Shown: positions 47,685 through 59,797 of the stretch, piece by piece
Numbering within the stretch: the first letter of the stretch is position 1
Layout of the letters: each line of letters opens with the position of its first letter
Origin: Trema orientale
Lineage: Eukaryota; Streptophyta; Magnoliopsida; Rosales; Cannabaceae
DNA: 64,000 nt
Reading direction: 5' to 3'
NCBI GenBank assembly: GCA_002914845.1
Contig: JXTC01000004.1
Location: 1,201,203 to 1,265,202, forward strand
Translations under genes and position numbers: made by a program
The notes under the pieces: generated by a model
Told to the model about the DNA's origin: nothing
Database searches by the model: none
The model's input: the letters and a program-made list of their open reading frames with translations, nothing else

Positions 47685-48710
47685 CAGCGGTGGAGCCATA
47701 AATTTTCTTGAGATAGGGCAAAGCTACAAATGCATAGATTTTTTTTTCTTCTTAAATTTTTCTAATTTTTTTTTTTATTTTGTGTTTTTTTCCCTCTTTT
47801 TGAATAAGTTTAGTTAAATTTCATTGGGTTTTTAAAATTAATTTAGGTTCAAACAATTTGAAGAATTTAAAAATAAAGTATTTGTTTAGTAAAACATAAA
47901 GATTAAACTTTTTTAACATAAAAATGCAAGAATGTGATTAAAACTTTAATTACCAAGTAGGACATAACTTGAACTTTTTTAAAGAAATATATGTAAAACA
48001 TATAAATATAAAAATTTAGTAGGGGCAAATAAGTGCATAATTGAATTTTTTTGAGAGGAGCTATATTTGTACCCCACACAATTATTAAGACACCTCTGAA
48101 ATAAATAGAAAGATAAATCATGACAAGAAATCAAAAGTCATATTAAAAATACCCCAAATATTCTCTAAAGCTAACTTTATTCCCTGCAAATTTATGAACT
48201 AAAACAAATTAGTAGTTTTAATTTTAGGATGAAAAGATTGAATCATTCACTAAAAAACTATGAGAAAAATGAATAATTAATAAAAGAAAAAGAAACACAA
48301 GATATTGGAAAAAAAATTAAAAAATAAAACAATGCAAATTTAGTATAAAGTAAAGAAATTTCACTTCATCCTCCTTAATTTAAGATTAAAGAGATTATTA
48401 AAGAAGTTAGAGCTGAAGAAGATAAATTACGTATAAAAAGAAATATTTTAAAAAATAATAAGGCCAAAGATGGAAATAAATTTGGAATGGGAATGCTCTT
48501 GAAACATTGAAAAAGAATGAGAGATGAAGATGGAGTACTTTTTTTTCCTTCTTCTTTCTTAAATTGTCTCTTTTAGTCATTTTATCAATCAATGCGGTGC
48601 TTTATGCGAATCCAGGATCCATATAATCCTCATTTTTCTTGAAAAAAAATCACATGTAAAAAAATAAAAAATAAATAGTTCAGGGACGCCCCTTATTGGC
48701 TCCGCCAGTG
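47685..48710. mobile_element. Non-autonomous TIR element (~1 kb), GGAGCC-type ends
   Basis: The left end CAGCGGTGGAGCC and the right end GGCTCCGCCAGTG form inverted repeats. The flanks TAGCTTAC (47677-47684) and TAGCTTTAC (48711-48719) look like a target duplication with one base gained or lost. The interior is AT-rich without coding capacity. Ends are similar to the element at 31368-31740, so both may belong to one superfamily; it is not identified with certainty. Confidence 0.55.
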
Positions 48711-48954
48711 TAGCTTTACTCTATCTCTGTCTGTATCTCTCAAGGGATTTTAACTATAACAAGTACACTCTTTGGCCTGTCTGTTCGAATAGATAGGTAC
48801 ATGCAGGTAAACTTTCCACCGCAGGCACGATAAAAGCAAGGAAATTGTTGTTTCTCAAAGCGTTATTAGGCGACAAACCATGAGATGTCCCTATTATTAA
48901 TGCCAACTCGCCAAAGATCAGACTGTTAAATAATGGGAAGAAGATTGACAAGGA

Positions 48955-49330
48955 GAGCCATCAGAGACTTGTTGAAAAGTTAATCTATTTTTACCTAGTG
49001 AGGAACGCATGCAAGTCATACATAAGATTCTATGATACTCAAATAAAACACTAGGAAAGAAGTTTGTTAATCGAAAGAAATGAGTATCTAAGAGTTAAGT
49101 TGTATGTTCACAGATGCAAACATTATGACAAGCCGATCAGTGATAGAAAATCTACCTCGGGCTTTAGTATGTTTGTCAAATTAAGAAAATCTTGGAACTT
49201 AATTGAAGGAGCAAGAAACAAGCTTCCAAGCTTTTGTGGTTTAGTGTTAAAGTTTAACTTTTAGAGTTGTGGCACAGTGAATGTGGGAGCTATCTGGCTG
49301 AAGAAACTTATGGAGATTAAAAGGTATAGG
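48955..49330 (+). pseudogene. Ty1/copia retrotransposon remnant (reverse transcriptase end and RNase H)
   Basis: Out-of-frame fragments follow the copia polyprotein order. HQRLVEKLIYFYL (about 48960-49000) resembles the usual YQRLVGKLIYL. DRKSTSGFSMFV (about 49141-49180) is the well-known DRKSTSGY motif of the RNase H domain. A terminal stretch near 49290 reads like the 'EL-WL--LL' end. Frame breaks separate them, and integrase and gag are absent. It is a small dead fragment. Confidence 0.75.
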
Positions 49331-49364
49331 TTGAAGCCTTTATGAGATTATATATTCTGGCAAC

Positions 49365-49870
49365 CAAAGGCAGAGGGAGGAGGGGGGGCGAGTGAGGGCT
49401 ATTACTCCCCTCAACTTTTTAATTTTTTTAGTTTTATCTGTAAATTTTTAGAAAATTTAAATTATATATGCTCTCATTTAAAATTTTAAATTTCAAATAT
49501 GCCCTCATTTGTCCATTCTCAAGTTTATAACTTCTAAGTTTTACATATAAATTTTCAGACAATACAGAGTATGTCCACAGTTGATACTTAAAATTTTAGT
49601 TATGTCAATACTTTTGTATAGAAAATATCTAATTAATATAGAATAATCACATTTGTTTTGATATTAGAGTTAAAAGAAAAGGAAAAGAAAAAAAAGTTTA
49701 TTCCATTAATTCTACAATTAAGACATTCCTTTTTACCTAAATTAATTTTAAAAACTCAATTTACTTTATTTACAAAGAATAAATTAAGGAAAGAGTTCAA
49801 AGAAAAAATAAAATAATTTTTTTTGAGTATTTACTCTCGCTCAGAAAAAATTCTACCTCCGCCACCGATG
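49365..49870. mobile_element. Possible further GGAG-type TIR element
   Basis: The left part ggcagagggaggaggggggg and the reverse complement of the right part (ggtggcggaggtagaa) are loosely inverted repeats. The interior repeats 'gccctcatttg' / 'gctctcattt' words, like those of the elements at 31368 and 47685. Borders and target duplication are not resolved. Confidence 0.3.
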
Positions 49871-51128
49871 ATAACAAGGGTATGATATTGTCTCATACTT
49901 TCCTACCACTACTGACCACATAAAATAAACTGCAATAATATAATGTGATGTTATTTAATAATTGGGACAATGAATTATGAATATTAGGATAGTTTATCTC
50001 AGTCCGACGAGAAGGTGTGGGCATCCATTAATATCACCCATAATCCTGTCAACATGACAGAATTAAACACGTGGAGATGAATAGGCATTGGAGAGTGGAT
50101 TGCGTGGATTGATTTGCATGCCTTGTTTACCGAATATCGAGCAACTCACAAACGTACTAAGTAAAAGGGCTATCGAAGTCAACTAGTAAGTGAGCTGGGC
50201 TTGATTACCATTATCGAGGAGAGTGTTCAAATACTAAGAGAAGTATGTGAGACGTTTATTTATATAAATTCTTGGGATATGACCTGATATTTAATTCTTT
50301 GAATTTGTATTTTTGTTAGATTATTGTTATGTCGTAAAGTTTTTTCAAGCAAATTAGTGGTGACATTTTCCCAGTTCTGATTTACAGGCTTGAAATGCTA
50401 CGGTTCCCCCAGTGAAATCCGAAAAAAACTCCGGAAAACAAAACTCAATCCATTCTATACAAATGAAAAAATTCTGTCTCAAATAAACATAATTTCTCAT
50501 TTTCTAAATTGACGTTAGTCTAAAACCAATTTAATATGGCAGCAGAGTACAAGTCCTAATACATATACAATGGGTCTCAATCTAAAATGTCTTTTTTTTT
50601 TAAAATTAAAATTGACATTATAATTTATTTTACACATTATTTCATTGTAAAAGAGTAGAGATAAAGAGCATTAGATGATGTATATTTTTTTTTTTTTATG
50701 GAACTACTCAAATTATTATACCTATTAAATAAATATGATCCAACCAGTTAAAAAATAAATAAAAAATAAAAAAAAAACCCTACGGAATTGGTCTTATATA
50801 TAATATTGTTATAATACATGGTAAATTGGTAATGTGCAATTCTTTTATAATTATATTTGGAGAGATTTCCAGGAATCTGAACTCTGAAGTCCATTATTTT
50901 GAGCGGATTCGGAGTATCTTATTTTGCAACGCCAATATTTTAAGACAGTGTAGTTTAGCAATGGTTTTCGTTTTCTAGGCGGTTGTCGTTAATTTGATAC
51001 TACTGTCGTTCTGAACTCTTCTCGAACTAAAAAGTAAAGCTTTTATTTCATGATGCCATTTATAAAAACGCAAACAAACAAAACCACACATGCGTCCGAT
51101 ACGATAGTGATCATATTCTCACAATTAA
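49871..51128. other. Intergenic, no gene seen
   Basis: AT-rich DNA with poly-T/A runs near 50685 and 50765. The part nearest 51128 is probably the 3' untranslated region of the glycosyltransferase gene on the minus strand. Confidence 0.5.
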
Positions 51129-52628
51129 CTAAAAACCTCCATCTATTGTATTAGATTTTGCCACCGAGACTCCGTCGTTTCGTCCAACCTCACACAACCC
51201 TTTGGCCACTAAAGAGAGTGCATTATATGAAGAGCCACCTTCAGCCAAAGCTCTCTCCGCGCTTATTTTAAGCTCCTTCACTCTACTCCTTATCCCAAAC
51301 CCTAGTGTCTCCGCCATGATCGCCCTCACCAGCTTCTCAACCTCCTCCCTCCCCACCACCTCCTTCGTCGGCGCCGCCTTCGGTCTCACCCCGACGCCGA
51401 GCTCCTCCGCCACCACGGCGGCGTTCATCTTCTGCTCCGCGTAGAGCGGCCACGCGATCATGGGGACTCCATTGGTGACGCTCTCCAAGGTCGAGTTCCA
51501 GCCGCAGTGGGACCAGAACCCGCCCACGGAGCGGTGCCCCAGTATCTCCGCCTGCGGGGCCCAGTTGGGTATGACCCGACCCGAATCACGAGTCCGGGTC
51601 AAGAACCCCTCCGGGAGATAGCCGGACGGGTCGTCCCCGGTTCCCCTGGCGAAAAACGCGGCGTCTCCGGTTGCTAGGGTTGGAGGCCGTACGACCCAGA
51701 CGAATCGCTGCTGACTCAGCTCCAGACCCCAAGCCACCTCCGTCATCTGCTCGCACGACAGCGTCCCTCCGCTCCCGAACGACACGAAGATCACGGACTC
51801 GACCGGTTGCTGGTCCAGCCAGTCGAAAACCGGGCCGGACGAGTCGACGACCGGTCTTGTGAAGGGCCCGATCGGGTATACGGACGCCTTGGCGAACCGG
51901 CCGAGGAGGTTTTCGTCTCTCAGAGCGGCGAGGCTCGCCGGCTCGGCTTCCTCCCACGTGTTGACCAAGACCCCGTCCGCCTTCGGGATCTGAACCCCGA
52001 TGCGCAAGTACTCCTGGTACTGCTGATCCGTCCGGTCCAGCATCGGGTCGACCACCTGGTCCGGTCGAACCGGTTTGCACCCGGGAATCCCCAACGGCTT
52101 CGTCTGGTCCACGTACTCACCCCGGACAACCTCATCGAGAACCGGGATGTAAACGGTTAAGGAGAGGAACCAAGCGTTGGAAGCGATGAAAACGAGTTTC
52201 GGAATCCCGAGTTCGTCAGCGATGTCCAAGAGATCGGACCCAAAAAGGTCAACGATTAGCACCGTGGGCCGGCGCTCCGCCGCGAAAATGGCGGACCGGA
52301 GGGCCGGTTTGGTTTCGCGCATCGTGACGGCGATCATGGTGACGACGGCGGCGGTGGCGGGGACGAGGGCGGAGATGTTCGCCGGAGGAACATCGACGAT
52401 GTTGCAGAGGTGATCTGACGTAGCAGCAGTTGTAGAGAAAGAGGTGAGTAGTTGGGAGTACTCAGGGGATGGAGTAGTGGTGTGAGAAGAAACGACGAAG
52501 ATGGTGACGGTGAAGTTGTGGTGAGTGAGGAGGCGTTTTCCGAGCTCGAGGACTGGGATGACGTGGCCCATGCCGGGGCTGGAGATGAGTGCTGCATGGG
52601 GCTTTGAGCTTTTACTTTCCATTTCCAT
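51129..52628 (-). CDS. UDP-glycosyltransferase, UGT72 family
   Basis: A single uninterrupted frame of 499 residues, typical of plant family-1 glycosyltransferases. The N-terminal part holds the acceptor site with SSPGMGHVIPV, where His22 is the expected catalytic base, and Asp127 in IVDLFGSD is its usual partner. The PSPG box, which binds the UDP-sugar, runs from Trp356 to Gln399 (44 residues; WAPQAEILGH, then FWSHCGWNST). The final Gln is typical of glucose donors. PGMGHVIPVLELGKRL and the PSPG variant fit UGT72, whose members glucosylate monolignols, phenolics and some xenobiotics. The gene order next to APP1 suggests the UGT72C1 position, but the substrate cannot be read from the sequence. 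No signal peptide; probably cytosolic. The gene is GC-rich against AT-rich surroundings, which produces many long spurious frames on the other strand. Start: first ATG; a second lies two codons downstream. Confidence 0.95.
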   Translation of the reverse strand: MEMESKSSKPHAALISSPGMGHVIPVLELGKRLLTHHNFTVTIFVVSSHTTTPSPEYSQLLTSFSTTAATSDHLCNIVDVPPANISALVPATAAVVTMIAVTMRETKPALRSAIFAAERRPTVLIVDLFGSDLLDIADELGIPKLVFIASNAWFLSLTVYIPVLDEVVRGEYVDQTKPLGIPGCKPVRPDQVVDPMLDRTDQQYQEYLRIGVQIPKADGVLVNTWEEAEPASLAALRDENLLGRFAKASVYPIGPFTRPVVDSSGPVFDWLDQQPVESVIFVSFGSGGTLSCEQMTEVAWGLELSQQRFVWVVRPPTLATGDAAFFARGTGDDPSGYLPEGFLTRTRDSGRVIPNWAPQAEILGHRSVGGFWSHCGWNSTLESVTNGVPMIAWPLYAEQKMNAAVVAEELGVGVRPKAAPTKEVVGREEVEKLVRAIMAETLGFGIRSRVKELKISAERALAEGGSSYNALSLVAKGLCEVGRNDGVSVAKSNTIDGGF

Positions 52629-52675
52629 GGCGTTTTAGTCAAATATATATATATAATTCAGATCACTCTGAATCG

Positions 52676-52697
52676 AGAGAGAGAGAGAGAGAGAGAG
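52676..52697 (-). promoter_or_regulatory. GA/CT microsatellite in the UGT 5' leader
   Basis: About eleven GA units lie roughly 50 bp upstream of the start codon. On the coding strand this is a CT tract, a common feature of plant 5' leaders. A TATATATTAAAA-like word at about 52746-52757 on the minus strand is a possible TATA box. Confidence 0.5.
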
Positions 52698-53273
52698 GGG
52701 AGAAGAATCGAGTGGAACAATTTGGAAATTCTAGTTCCAATGGAGTTTTAATATATAGGTTGAACGAAGATTTACAGTGCAAATGGTTATATAGTGAACA
52801 TGGTTAAACTGATAATGATAAACATTAGGCGAATTGACATTTCATGAGTGAAAAAGAACAGTAATCAAGGACTAATTAAGGAGATGGAAGCGGCACGTAC
52901 GCACTCGCTGCATGCATGTATAATTCAAATACGGCATCTAACATTGTTCCCTGCCGGAAAAAGGAAAAGAATGAAAAATAAAGACGGAATTAAGTTGAAT
53001 GTTTTGAAAACTATCTTATATACAATTTCCCTTGACAAACGATCAATGTCGTTGCATACTAGAAAACGACAATTTAACTATTGTACATTTATTTATTTAT
53101 TACTTGATAATATGGTTGGTGAATGCATTTATGACATAAATTTTTGTGCGGACACGCTTGTTATAGGGCAATGTACAAAAGACAAGGGAATAAAAGCTCT
53201 ATCAAGCTGAAGGCAATGATAAGAAATTACGGATGACTTTTCAGAGCGTCCGAAACGTAACATATTAATAGAA

Positions 53274-53463
53274 GAGAAATGCTAGTACACTCTTTTGACG
53301 CTCTCTAACGCTCTCTAGTGAGAGATATTCTCTAGTTTTATTATATCATAAGTAGATTTTACTATTTAGTTTAATATTTTAATAATACAACAAATCATAA
53401 TAAATTTTACGTGTTAAATAATGAGATTAAGAGAGTAAAAAAAAAAATATTACTAGCACTCTC
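53274..53463. mobile_element. Mutator-like miniature element with 9-bp target duplication
   Basis: The ends GAGAAATGCTAGTA and, reversed, GAGAGTGCTAGTA form inverted repeats. The perfect 9-bp repeat TTAATAGAA flanks the 190-bp element (53265-53273 and 53464-53472). The interior is AT-rich and non-coding. Confidence 0.8.
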
Positions 53464-54299
53464 TTAATAGAAATAAAAATAAAAAAGAGTAACGTTATAG
53501 GATGCGGCTTAAAAGGGTCTACTGTGTCGGGTGTCAGTTTTCTAATTAGGAGATTATAATTAATATTAGATTTATATTTTTGTGAAAAACTGATATCTCA
53601 TAAAAGATGAACATAAAATTGGAAGATGAAGGTAAAACTCAATGCGTCAAATTATAATCTTAAAGTAAAAAAATAACACCGCATAAAATATTGGACACAT
53701 TAAGGTGGCGGATAGTCATTTCATGAAACTTAAAGTACCACATCTGTCGAGCAAAAGCATTAGATATTTCTTATCCAGCATGATTCACGCCGGCCAACTA
53801 TTAAAGTGAACCATTTCTTTATTTTTTTTTAAAAAAAATAAGAATTTCCGAAAGTAGCTAAAGTGAACTATTTCAGATCTAGTGAATCTGAGTAAAGTAA
53901 CAAAATAAGTACTAATACTATGTATCAAATAATATGACTTCCAACAGTGTATTATCTCAAAGTTGGACCATAAAATAGTTATTTGTATGTTAAACGATCC
54001 TATATTTTGTGTAGTTAAAAATAATATGATATAGTTGTCAAGTGAAAAAAAAAAAAAGATACTTTAATTTGTCATGAAATAAAAAAAAGAATTAGTTACT
54101 TCACCAAATAAAAGATTAGATGAATTTGAAAAAAAAAAAAAAAGAATTAGTTACTTCACCAACAGGTTCATGAAATTGTGAACATTTTTGGCATATTATT
54201 TAGATATAATTTTAATGGAATTTAACGACTTCCCTGGTTTATAATATTTTTTTTGGTAGATTTTTTATTATTTATATGTGTATATATATATATATGTAT

Positions 54300-54537
54300 A
54301 TATGTGTTTTCTTGGGATTTTGATGCTGGAGCTTTTCCCCTTTCAAGCCACTGCGGGCACGCTGAGTCCCCCTTGGAAGCTGAGCTCTTAGCACTTAAGT
54401 TGGCTTTGGAATTTTGCCGGAATCTGAATTGGGTGATGGTTGATTTCTACAACTTAATCCAAATATTGTTACCAAACGAGTCTCCAGAACATAGTTTTCG
54501 ATCACTAGTCCCAGATTTATTGGTTGGAGATCAATGA
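54300..54537 (+). pseudogene. Retrotransposon RNase H-like (RVT_3) fragment
   Basis: The frame contains SPLEAELLALKLALEFCRN and VMVDFYNLIQIL, the pattern of the RNase H-like domain at the end of plant LINE polyproteins (AEA-AL--GL-FA, then the VESDS-LV strand). The second catalytic Asp region reads VDFYN instead of ESDS. It is a fragment of about 70 residues with no retrotransposon partner in reach. It starts after a (TA)n run. Confidence 0.6.
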
Positions 54538-54539
54538 TT

Positions 54540-56440
54540 TAGAAACACAAAAAACAAAACACTAATCAAGCTACAGGCTTTTGTCTTCATATGATTTTTA
54601 TTTCTATATGGTTTTGTTTTTGCTTTTTCATCATATATAATTTATACATTCTAAGTATAAAATCTATTATAGATTTTGGACTTTAGTTCCTAACATTTAT
54701 TATAGATTTCAGATTTTAGCTCCAAAATCTGCTATGACTTTTGGAGTTTTCTATTTTACTCTAAAGTTTACTGCAGACTTCGGATTTCTATATTTTACTA
54801 TTGTAAATTTTTTCTTTCTCCAATTTGGGTCCGAAATCTGCTATAAATTTTGAATTTTATCCTTAAAATTTGTTACATTTTACTAGCCATGCCATAATTC
54901 TTATACCTATGTTGTTATATTGGGAGCCAATTTTAGCTTTTGGTAATACTTAGAGGAAATATGTCATTCTGCATTTACTTGTATACTTCTGATATAAACA
55001 CGCCATCCCTTAGTATACGTGTTAATTCTATATTAACACTCCTTATACAAAATTTCTCACACTTTTACATATAAAAAACCAAAAGAATTATAAAAATACG
55101 GAAGTCAGACTTTTTTAAACTGCAATACTAGCTATTATAATTCGATAGTTATATAGAATCTTAATAGCTATAAGGTCACATATGTTTGTTATGACACCAT
55201 GTTTATCGCCTATCACTTCTGATAGACTTGACATTACACTATGTTAAGCTCAAACACGAAAGTTTTAAGAAATGAAAATGCTTATAATTTGTTTTCAAAA
55301 AATGGGATACATAGTTATGATTCTAAGAGTACATTATTCATATAAAATGACATTCATCGCATGCATGAGATTTGCTTACTAGGGCAAGCTCATTTCATTT
55401 ATTTAACTATTTCAGATGAACAGTAATTCATACAATAGGTTGGGTGGCATGAACAGAATCGCAAATGGCATTAGAACATTTTAATCGACTTTATGTTTTA
55501 ACTACCAAGCATTTAGTTTTTGGACTAAAATTAAGTGTTTTTATTTTTATTGGGTGTATGAACTTAAATTTTATTTTTGAAAGTTATTTTAAATCATGAA
55601 ATAAAATAAATTTTCAATACGAAGTGTTTTTTTAGTTTAGTTATGAATTAAAAAAAAATTATGACTGAATTTTCCGGTTTTACTTTATAAGATGAATATG
55701 TATATTAACATTTTTTAACTTAGATCATACCTAAACTAGGGATTGTCATAAATCTTGCCGATCCGAATATGACACGATTATATATAAGAATTACAAACCC
55801 TAATGAGACCCTATATTGCGAAGGATAATGTTAGGTATCTCAAGTATTATCCAAAATGTTTAATGTAAGATTTAACAATTCAATTGGTGACTTAAAAATT
55901 AACATAAATAAATTTAATAACATTCACTAATAAAATAGGATCTGTAGCACTATTCAATTGAATCGTTAGCATTATTCTATTACAAATAGGGAAATTGATG
56001 GAAGTAGGAGTTTGTTTAGGCCTATTGATGTTTTTATGACCACGTTTCCGAGGGAATTGGATAAATCTAAAAATTTTGAGAAAAGGATATGGGTAGGACT
56101 AAGTTGGGCCTAATGACTTTTTTGTGTATTTTTTTTTAGAAAATAACATTTTTAGTAGTGTCAAAAATGTCTGGACCTATTCCTTAATAATGATTTTTTT
56201 CATAGTCAAGAAGCTTGTAACCTTGGTCAAGAACACTCCTATAAATGTTATTTTCATAAAAACGACATGCCCAAATGAGTCATATCAATGTTATTTTCTC
56301 AAAAGTTTTTGGGCCCCAAATGACTTTCTTAGTTTTTTAGCATTACTTTTTCAGGATGGATTTTTGAGAAATAATATTACCTTTTGTGAGTATTACAACT
56401 TTTCATAAATTTATGACTAGTTTTATACTAAAAAAAATAT
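54540..56440. other. Intergenic, no gene seen
   Basis: At about 54660-54870 a degenerate repeat 'aaa(t/g)ct(a/g)(c)t(a)tagattt(t)gga' recurs roughly every 50-60 bp, at least five times. The rest is AT-rich. The plus-strand frame at 56124-56408 has no recognisable domain. Confidence 0.45.
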
Positions 56441-56791
56441 CGTTTGGTTCGCCTATTTGAATGGGTGTATTTGAATGGAAATTGTGGAATGGTTATAATT
56501 GGAATGGGAGACATTTGAATAGAAAAAATAGTGGAATATGTTGTAATTAGAATGGGAGCATTGGAATGGACCATTCAAAAACACCTCCTCCCCTCCATTC
56601 TCATTCAAGATACAAAAAAACTATTCCAATGGTTAACTTTTTTGATGGACCATTTGAATGGAAAACTGAATTGTTGAAACAAACACACATTCTAAAAGAT
56701 CATTTGAATGGAAAAACTGAATTATTGAAACAAACACACATTCAAATGGATTTTTCATTCCAATGGGATGGAATGGTTGAAACAAACGGGG
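56441..56791. mobile_element. Miniature element with CGTTTGGTT ends
   Basis: The left end cgtttggttcgcctatttga and the right end ttgaaacaaacggggc form inverted repeats, with many 'ttgaatgg' / 'ccattcaa' words inside. A direct duplication, 'catttgaatggaaaa(a)ctgaa', occurs at about 56651 and 56701. It looks like a hAT-type miniature element; no target duplication could be fixed. Confidence 0.55.
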
Positions 56792-56968
56792 CTATTATTC
56801 TGAAAAAAAAAAATCACAAGAAGGTCATGTTGGCCCAAATTATTCTTACTGGGTCCAAATCCCTTTTCCAAAATGATTGAGGTTCTTCCTAAAGTCCAAA
56901 AAATTGAAACCTTTTGGATAGCCTAATTTATTTGAAAAATACCAAACTGGTTACCTAAAGCCTTTAAC

Positions 56969-57410
56969 TAGGGCTGCACAAAAATGCAAAAAATCCGACC
57001 CGCTCGAGATTTTGAGTCCAAAAAAGTGTACCTAGATTTTTGAGTAACACTCGACCGTACCGAAGAGTTTTTCATTTGGGTATGGGTACACATTTTGAGG
57101 AGTTCGATACCCGAACTCACAACTATTTTTAATTAAAAAAAAAAAAAAAAAAACTCTTAAGATTGATGTCTTTAATAATTTATTTCTTTTTACTTTTTTT
57201 TTCATTTTATGTTTCTATGTTTATGAAATTGTATGCATTCTGCAAATAGCTAATTATGCATAAAATGGAAAGAAAAAATCAAAAAAATTTATTATGTGGT
57301 AAAAAGAAAAGAAAAAAAAAGTTTCTATACTTTTTATAAAACCTGACCCGACCAACCTGAATACCAGACTTACCCCACCTACCGGAAACCCGACCCAATG
57401 TGCATGCCTA
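56969..57410. mobile_element. hAT-type miniature element, TAGGGCTGCACA ends, 8-bp duplication
   Basis: The left end TAGGGCTGCACAAAAA and the reverse complement of the right end (TAGGCATGCACATTGGG) form inverted repeats. The flanks are CCTTTAAC (56961-56968) and CCTTTGAC (57411-57418), an 8-bp duplication with one change. The subterminal regions carry 'ccgaccc' / 'gacccga' words. No transposase. Confidence 0.8.
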
Positions 57411-57535
57411 CCTTTGACAAATAAGTTTTGAATGGGTAATTTGACTGGTTACTTCAAGTACCTCAAGTGTCAAGTGGTAAAAAGTGGTGTCTTTAGACTT
57501 TTAAAAGTGGTCCTTTTCTAAATAAATCTGAATTT

Positions 57536-58375
57536 CCGAAGAGAAAATAGATCATGCAGGATTTTTCAATTTTTTTTAACTATACCACGTGAAATCAATT
57601 TTTTTTTTTTAAAGTTCATAATAAAATGGTGAAATTTAGGCCTAGTTCCCGTTTGTTTGCCTATATTTCACCAATACCTTATTTTTTACTTTAATACTTT
57701 TATACCCGCTTTTACGAATATATTTCATCTATAAAATATACACCTATGGTATATGTTATAAGATGTATACTCATTTTAGCTATATTTTATTATGTATGTT
57801 ATGTATAAAACACACGTGGTATACATTTCTCATCAAATTAAATGGGTATGAGTCTATTAAAAATAAAAATAAAAAATAAAAAAAGAATATCTATCTAAAT
57901 ATGCTTTAAAAAAATAGATACTTTTCCTATAAAAATGTCTAATTCTAACAAAGTTAGGGCTTCTTACAAAATTTCAGGCCCAAGTACCAAAAATTGAAAA
58001 ATCCTAGATAGTTTTTTGGAAATCACGGATTAATTTAGACAAATATCACTTTGCAAAAGTTCTTTTAGACAAATAGCACTTTTAATAACTATTTAGAACA
58101 ATACCACTTTTTTTAAAAATTAGTATTTTTCTTTGGTACTCAAGATAATCAATTGGTTTATTTGGGGTAACTAATCTAGTTACTTGAACTAACCGGTCAT
58201 GTTACCTTAATTGATTGGTTATTTTAAGTATTTCATTAATTAATAGAGAGTGGTATTTGTCTAAATACTTTTAAAAATGGTATTTTTGTAATTAAAATTT
58301 GAAATTTTCAAAATACAGGATATTTCATTTTTTTTCTGAAACGTTACCGTAAAAGATCAAATTTCCTCAAAAAGT
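57536..58375. mobile_element. TIR repeat family shared with 3852-4641
   Basis: The right half (57950-58375) aligns with 4230-4640 and 59855-60275: 'cccaagtaccaaaaattgaa', then 'tcacttt' words, then the 'gttac/taact' block, then 'ggtatttttgtaattaaaat'. The left half begins with 'aagagaaaatagatcatgcagg', loosely inverted to the right end. Non-coding; borders are approximate. Confidence 0.45.
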
Positions 58376-59245
58376 TAGCCGGAAAATAGTTCTAAAAATG
58401 TCATAAAAGGGATAGACTTTCCACTCATTAGGTTAAGGAAAAGCCTATTCCATCACTTGGTGGAATAAGTTCAAAGGTAATATAGACATATTCTTCCCGA
58501 AATACTAGAAATTTTCTCACTTCGAAAAGACAAAAAACTGTTAAAGAGATATATTTGGGGAATATACATATTACGAACTTCATATATTTTTCAACTTGAG
58601 ACTCTATTTTCTTGTTTCCAAAACTTCAACTCTAAAACCTGTCTCAACATTTGAGTGAAAAAAAAAAATTGCTTTCAAAATCATGAATGTGACAGAAGTT
58701 ATTATGAGAATGGAATGGTCAAATGGACCTAACTAGCAATGTTTTCGAGAGTTAAATTACATTCTTAAGAGTATTTTGTAGAAGAGTAAATTGCAAAATA
58801 TATATATATATATCATAAGAATTGGGTATTCTGCAATTTAAATTCTAAAATTTGGACTTTGCAAAATAATATCTTGAGACTAAGAATTTGAGAGAATCAA
58901 TACCATGCAGTAGTTTTTTTATCATTTTTACCTTTTAGTAACTAAAAGATAATAATATTCATCATTAAAATAAGATTAATCCTTATTATTCTTCTTAATT
59001 TTGGTGATATTACTATCTATTACTTGTTTATGTTATCCAAAAATTCAACCCAAGATACCAATTTTCAGATTTTATTAATCTCATCGTATTATTTTGTAGA
59101 GTCCAATATTCAGGTTTAAATTACAGATTTTTTTTTTTTTGGCAGTTCAACCTTTGTAGAATATTTAGTATTTTGTAGGAGGAGTTATCTTAGAAGCGTC
59201 ACACTATTGCTTTAGGATTCATTCTTGAAAATAGCTAACCGACAC

Positions 59246-59797
59246 TAGGGGTGTTCAAAAAAACCGATGTACCGGGGAAACTGACCGCACCGAACCAAAC
59301 CACACCGAAACCGTTGGTTTTTTTTTATCTACGGTCGGTCACGATTTAGAAAAATAGCAAACCGACCGGTGCGGTGCGGTTTGCGGTTTTTGATAAATGC
59401 GGTCGGTTTCAAACCGAACCGGCCGAAATATTTATAATATATATTTTTGCCATAATTTTTTATGAGTAATATTTTAGATAATGGTAAATAATTATTTTTA
59501 GTTTGATTTTAGACTTTCAATTAGGTTGTAAAAGATGTGATATAATTCTTTTTTTCTTTGATTGAAAAATTCTTTTTTTCTTTGATTGAAAAAGTATTTT
59601 TTTTATTAAAATAAAATAAAGTCCAACACTCAAACCGCGGAAACCGCCCAAACCGCACCGCAAAGCATAGGTGCGGTTTGGGCGGTTTTGATCAACCATG
59701 ACAAACCGCGCGGTTTGGTGATCCAGTCAAACCGCATGTGCGGTTTGGTCAATTTTTGGGGGTTCAAACCGGCCAAACCGAACCGTGAACACCCCTA
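59246..59797. mobile_element. hAT-type miniature element, TAGGGGTGTTCA ends, perfect 8-bp duplication
   Basis: The ends TAGGGGTGTTCA and TGAACACCCCTA are perfect 12-bp inverted repeats. The perfect 8-bp repeat ACCGACAC flanks the 552-bp element (59238-59245 and 59798-59805), the hallmark of hAT elements. The arms are filled with 'aaaccg', 'ggtcgg' and 'gcggtttg' words in opposite orientation. A 22-bp word ending 'ctttgattgaaaaa' is duplicated at about 59545-59590. No transposase; the minus-strand frame at 59517-59699 is a by-product. Confidence 0.92.

Noticed and set aside
51586..52413. Several long frames on both strands over the glycosyltransferase
   Set aside because: They are shadows caused by the high GC content of the UGT; only the 499-codon frame contains the PSPG box.
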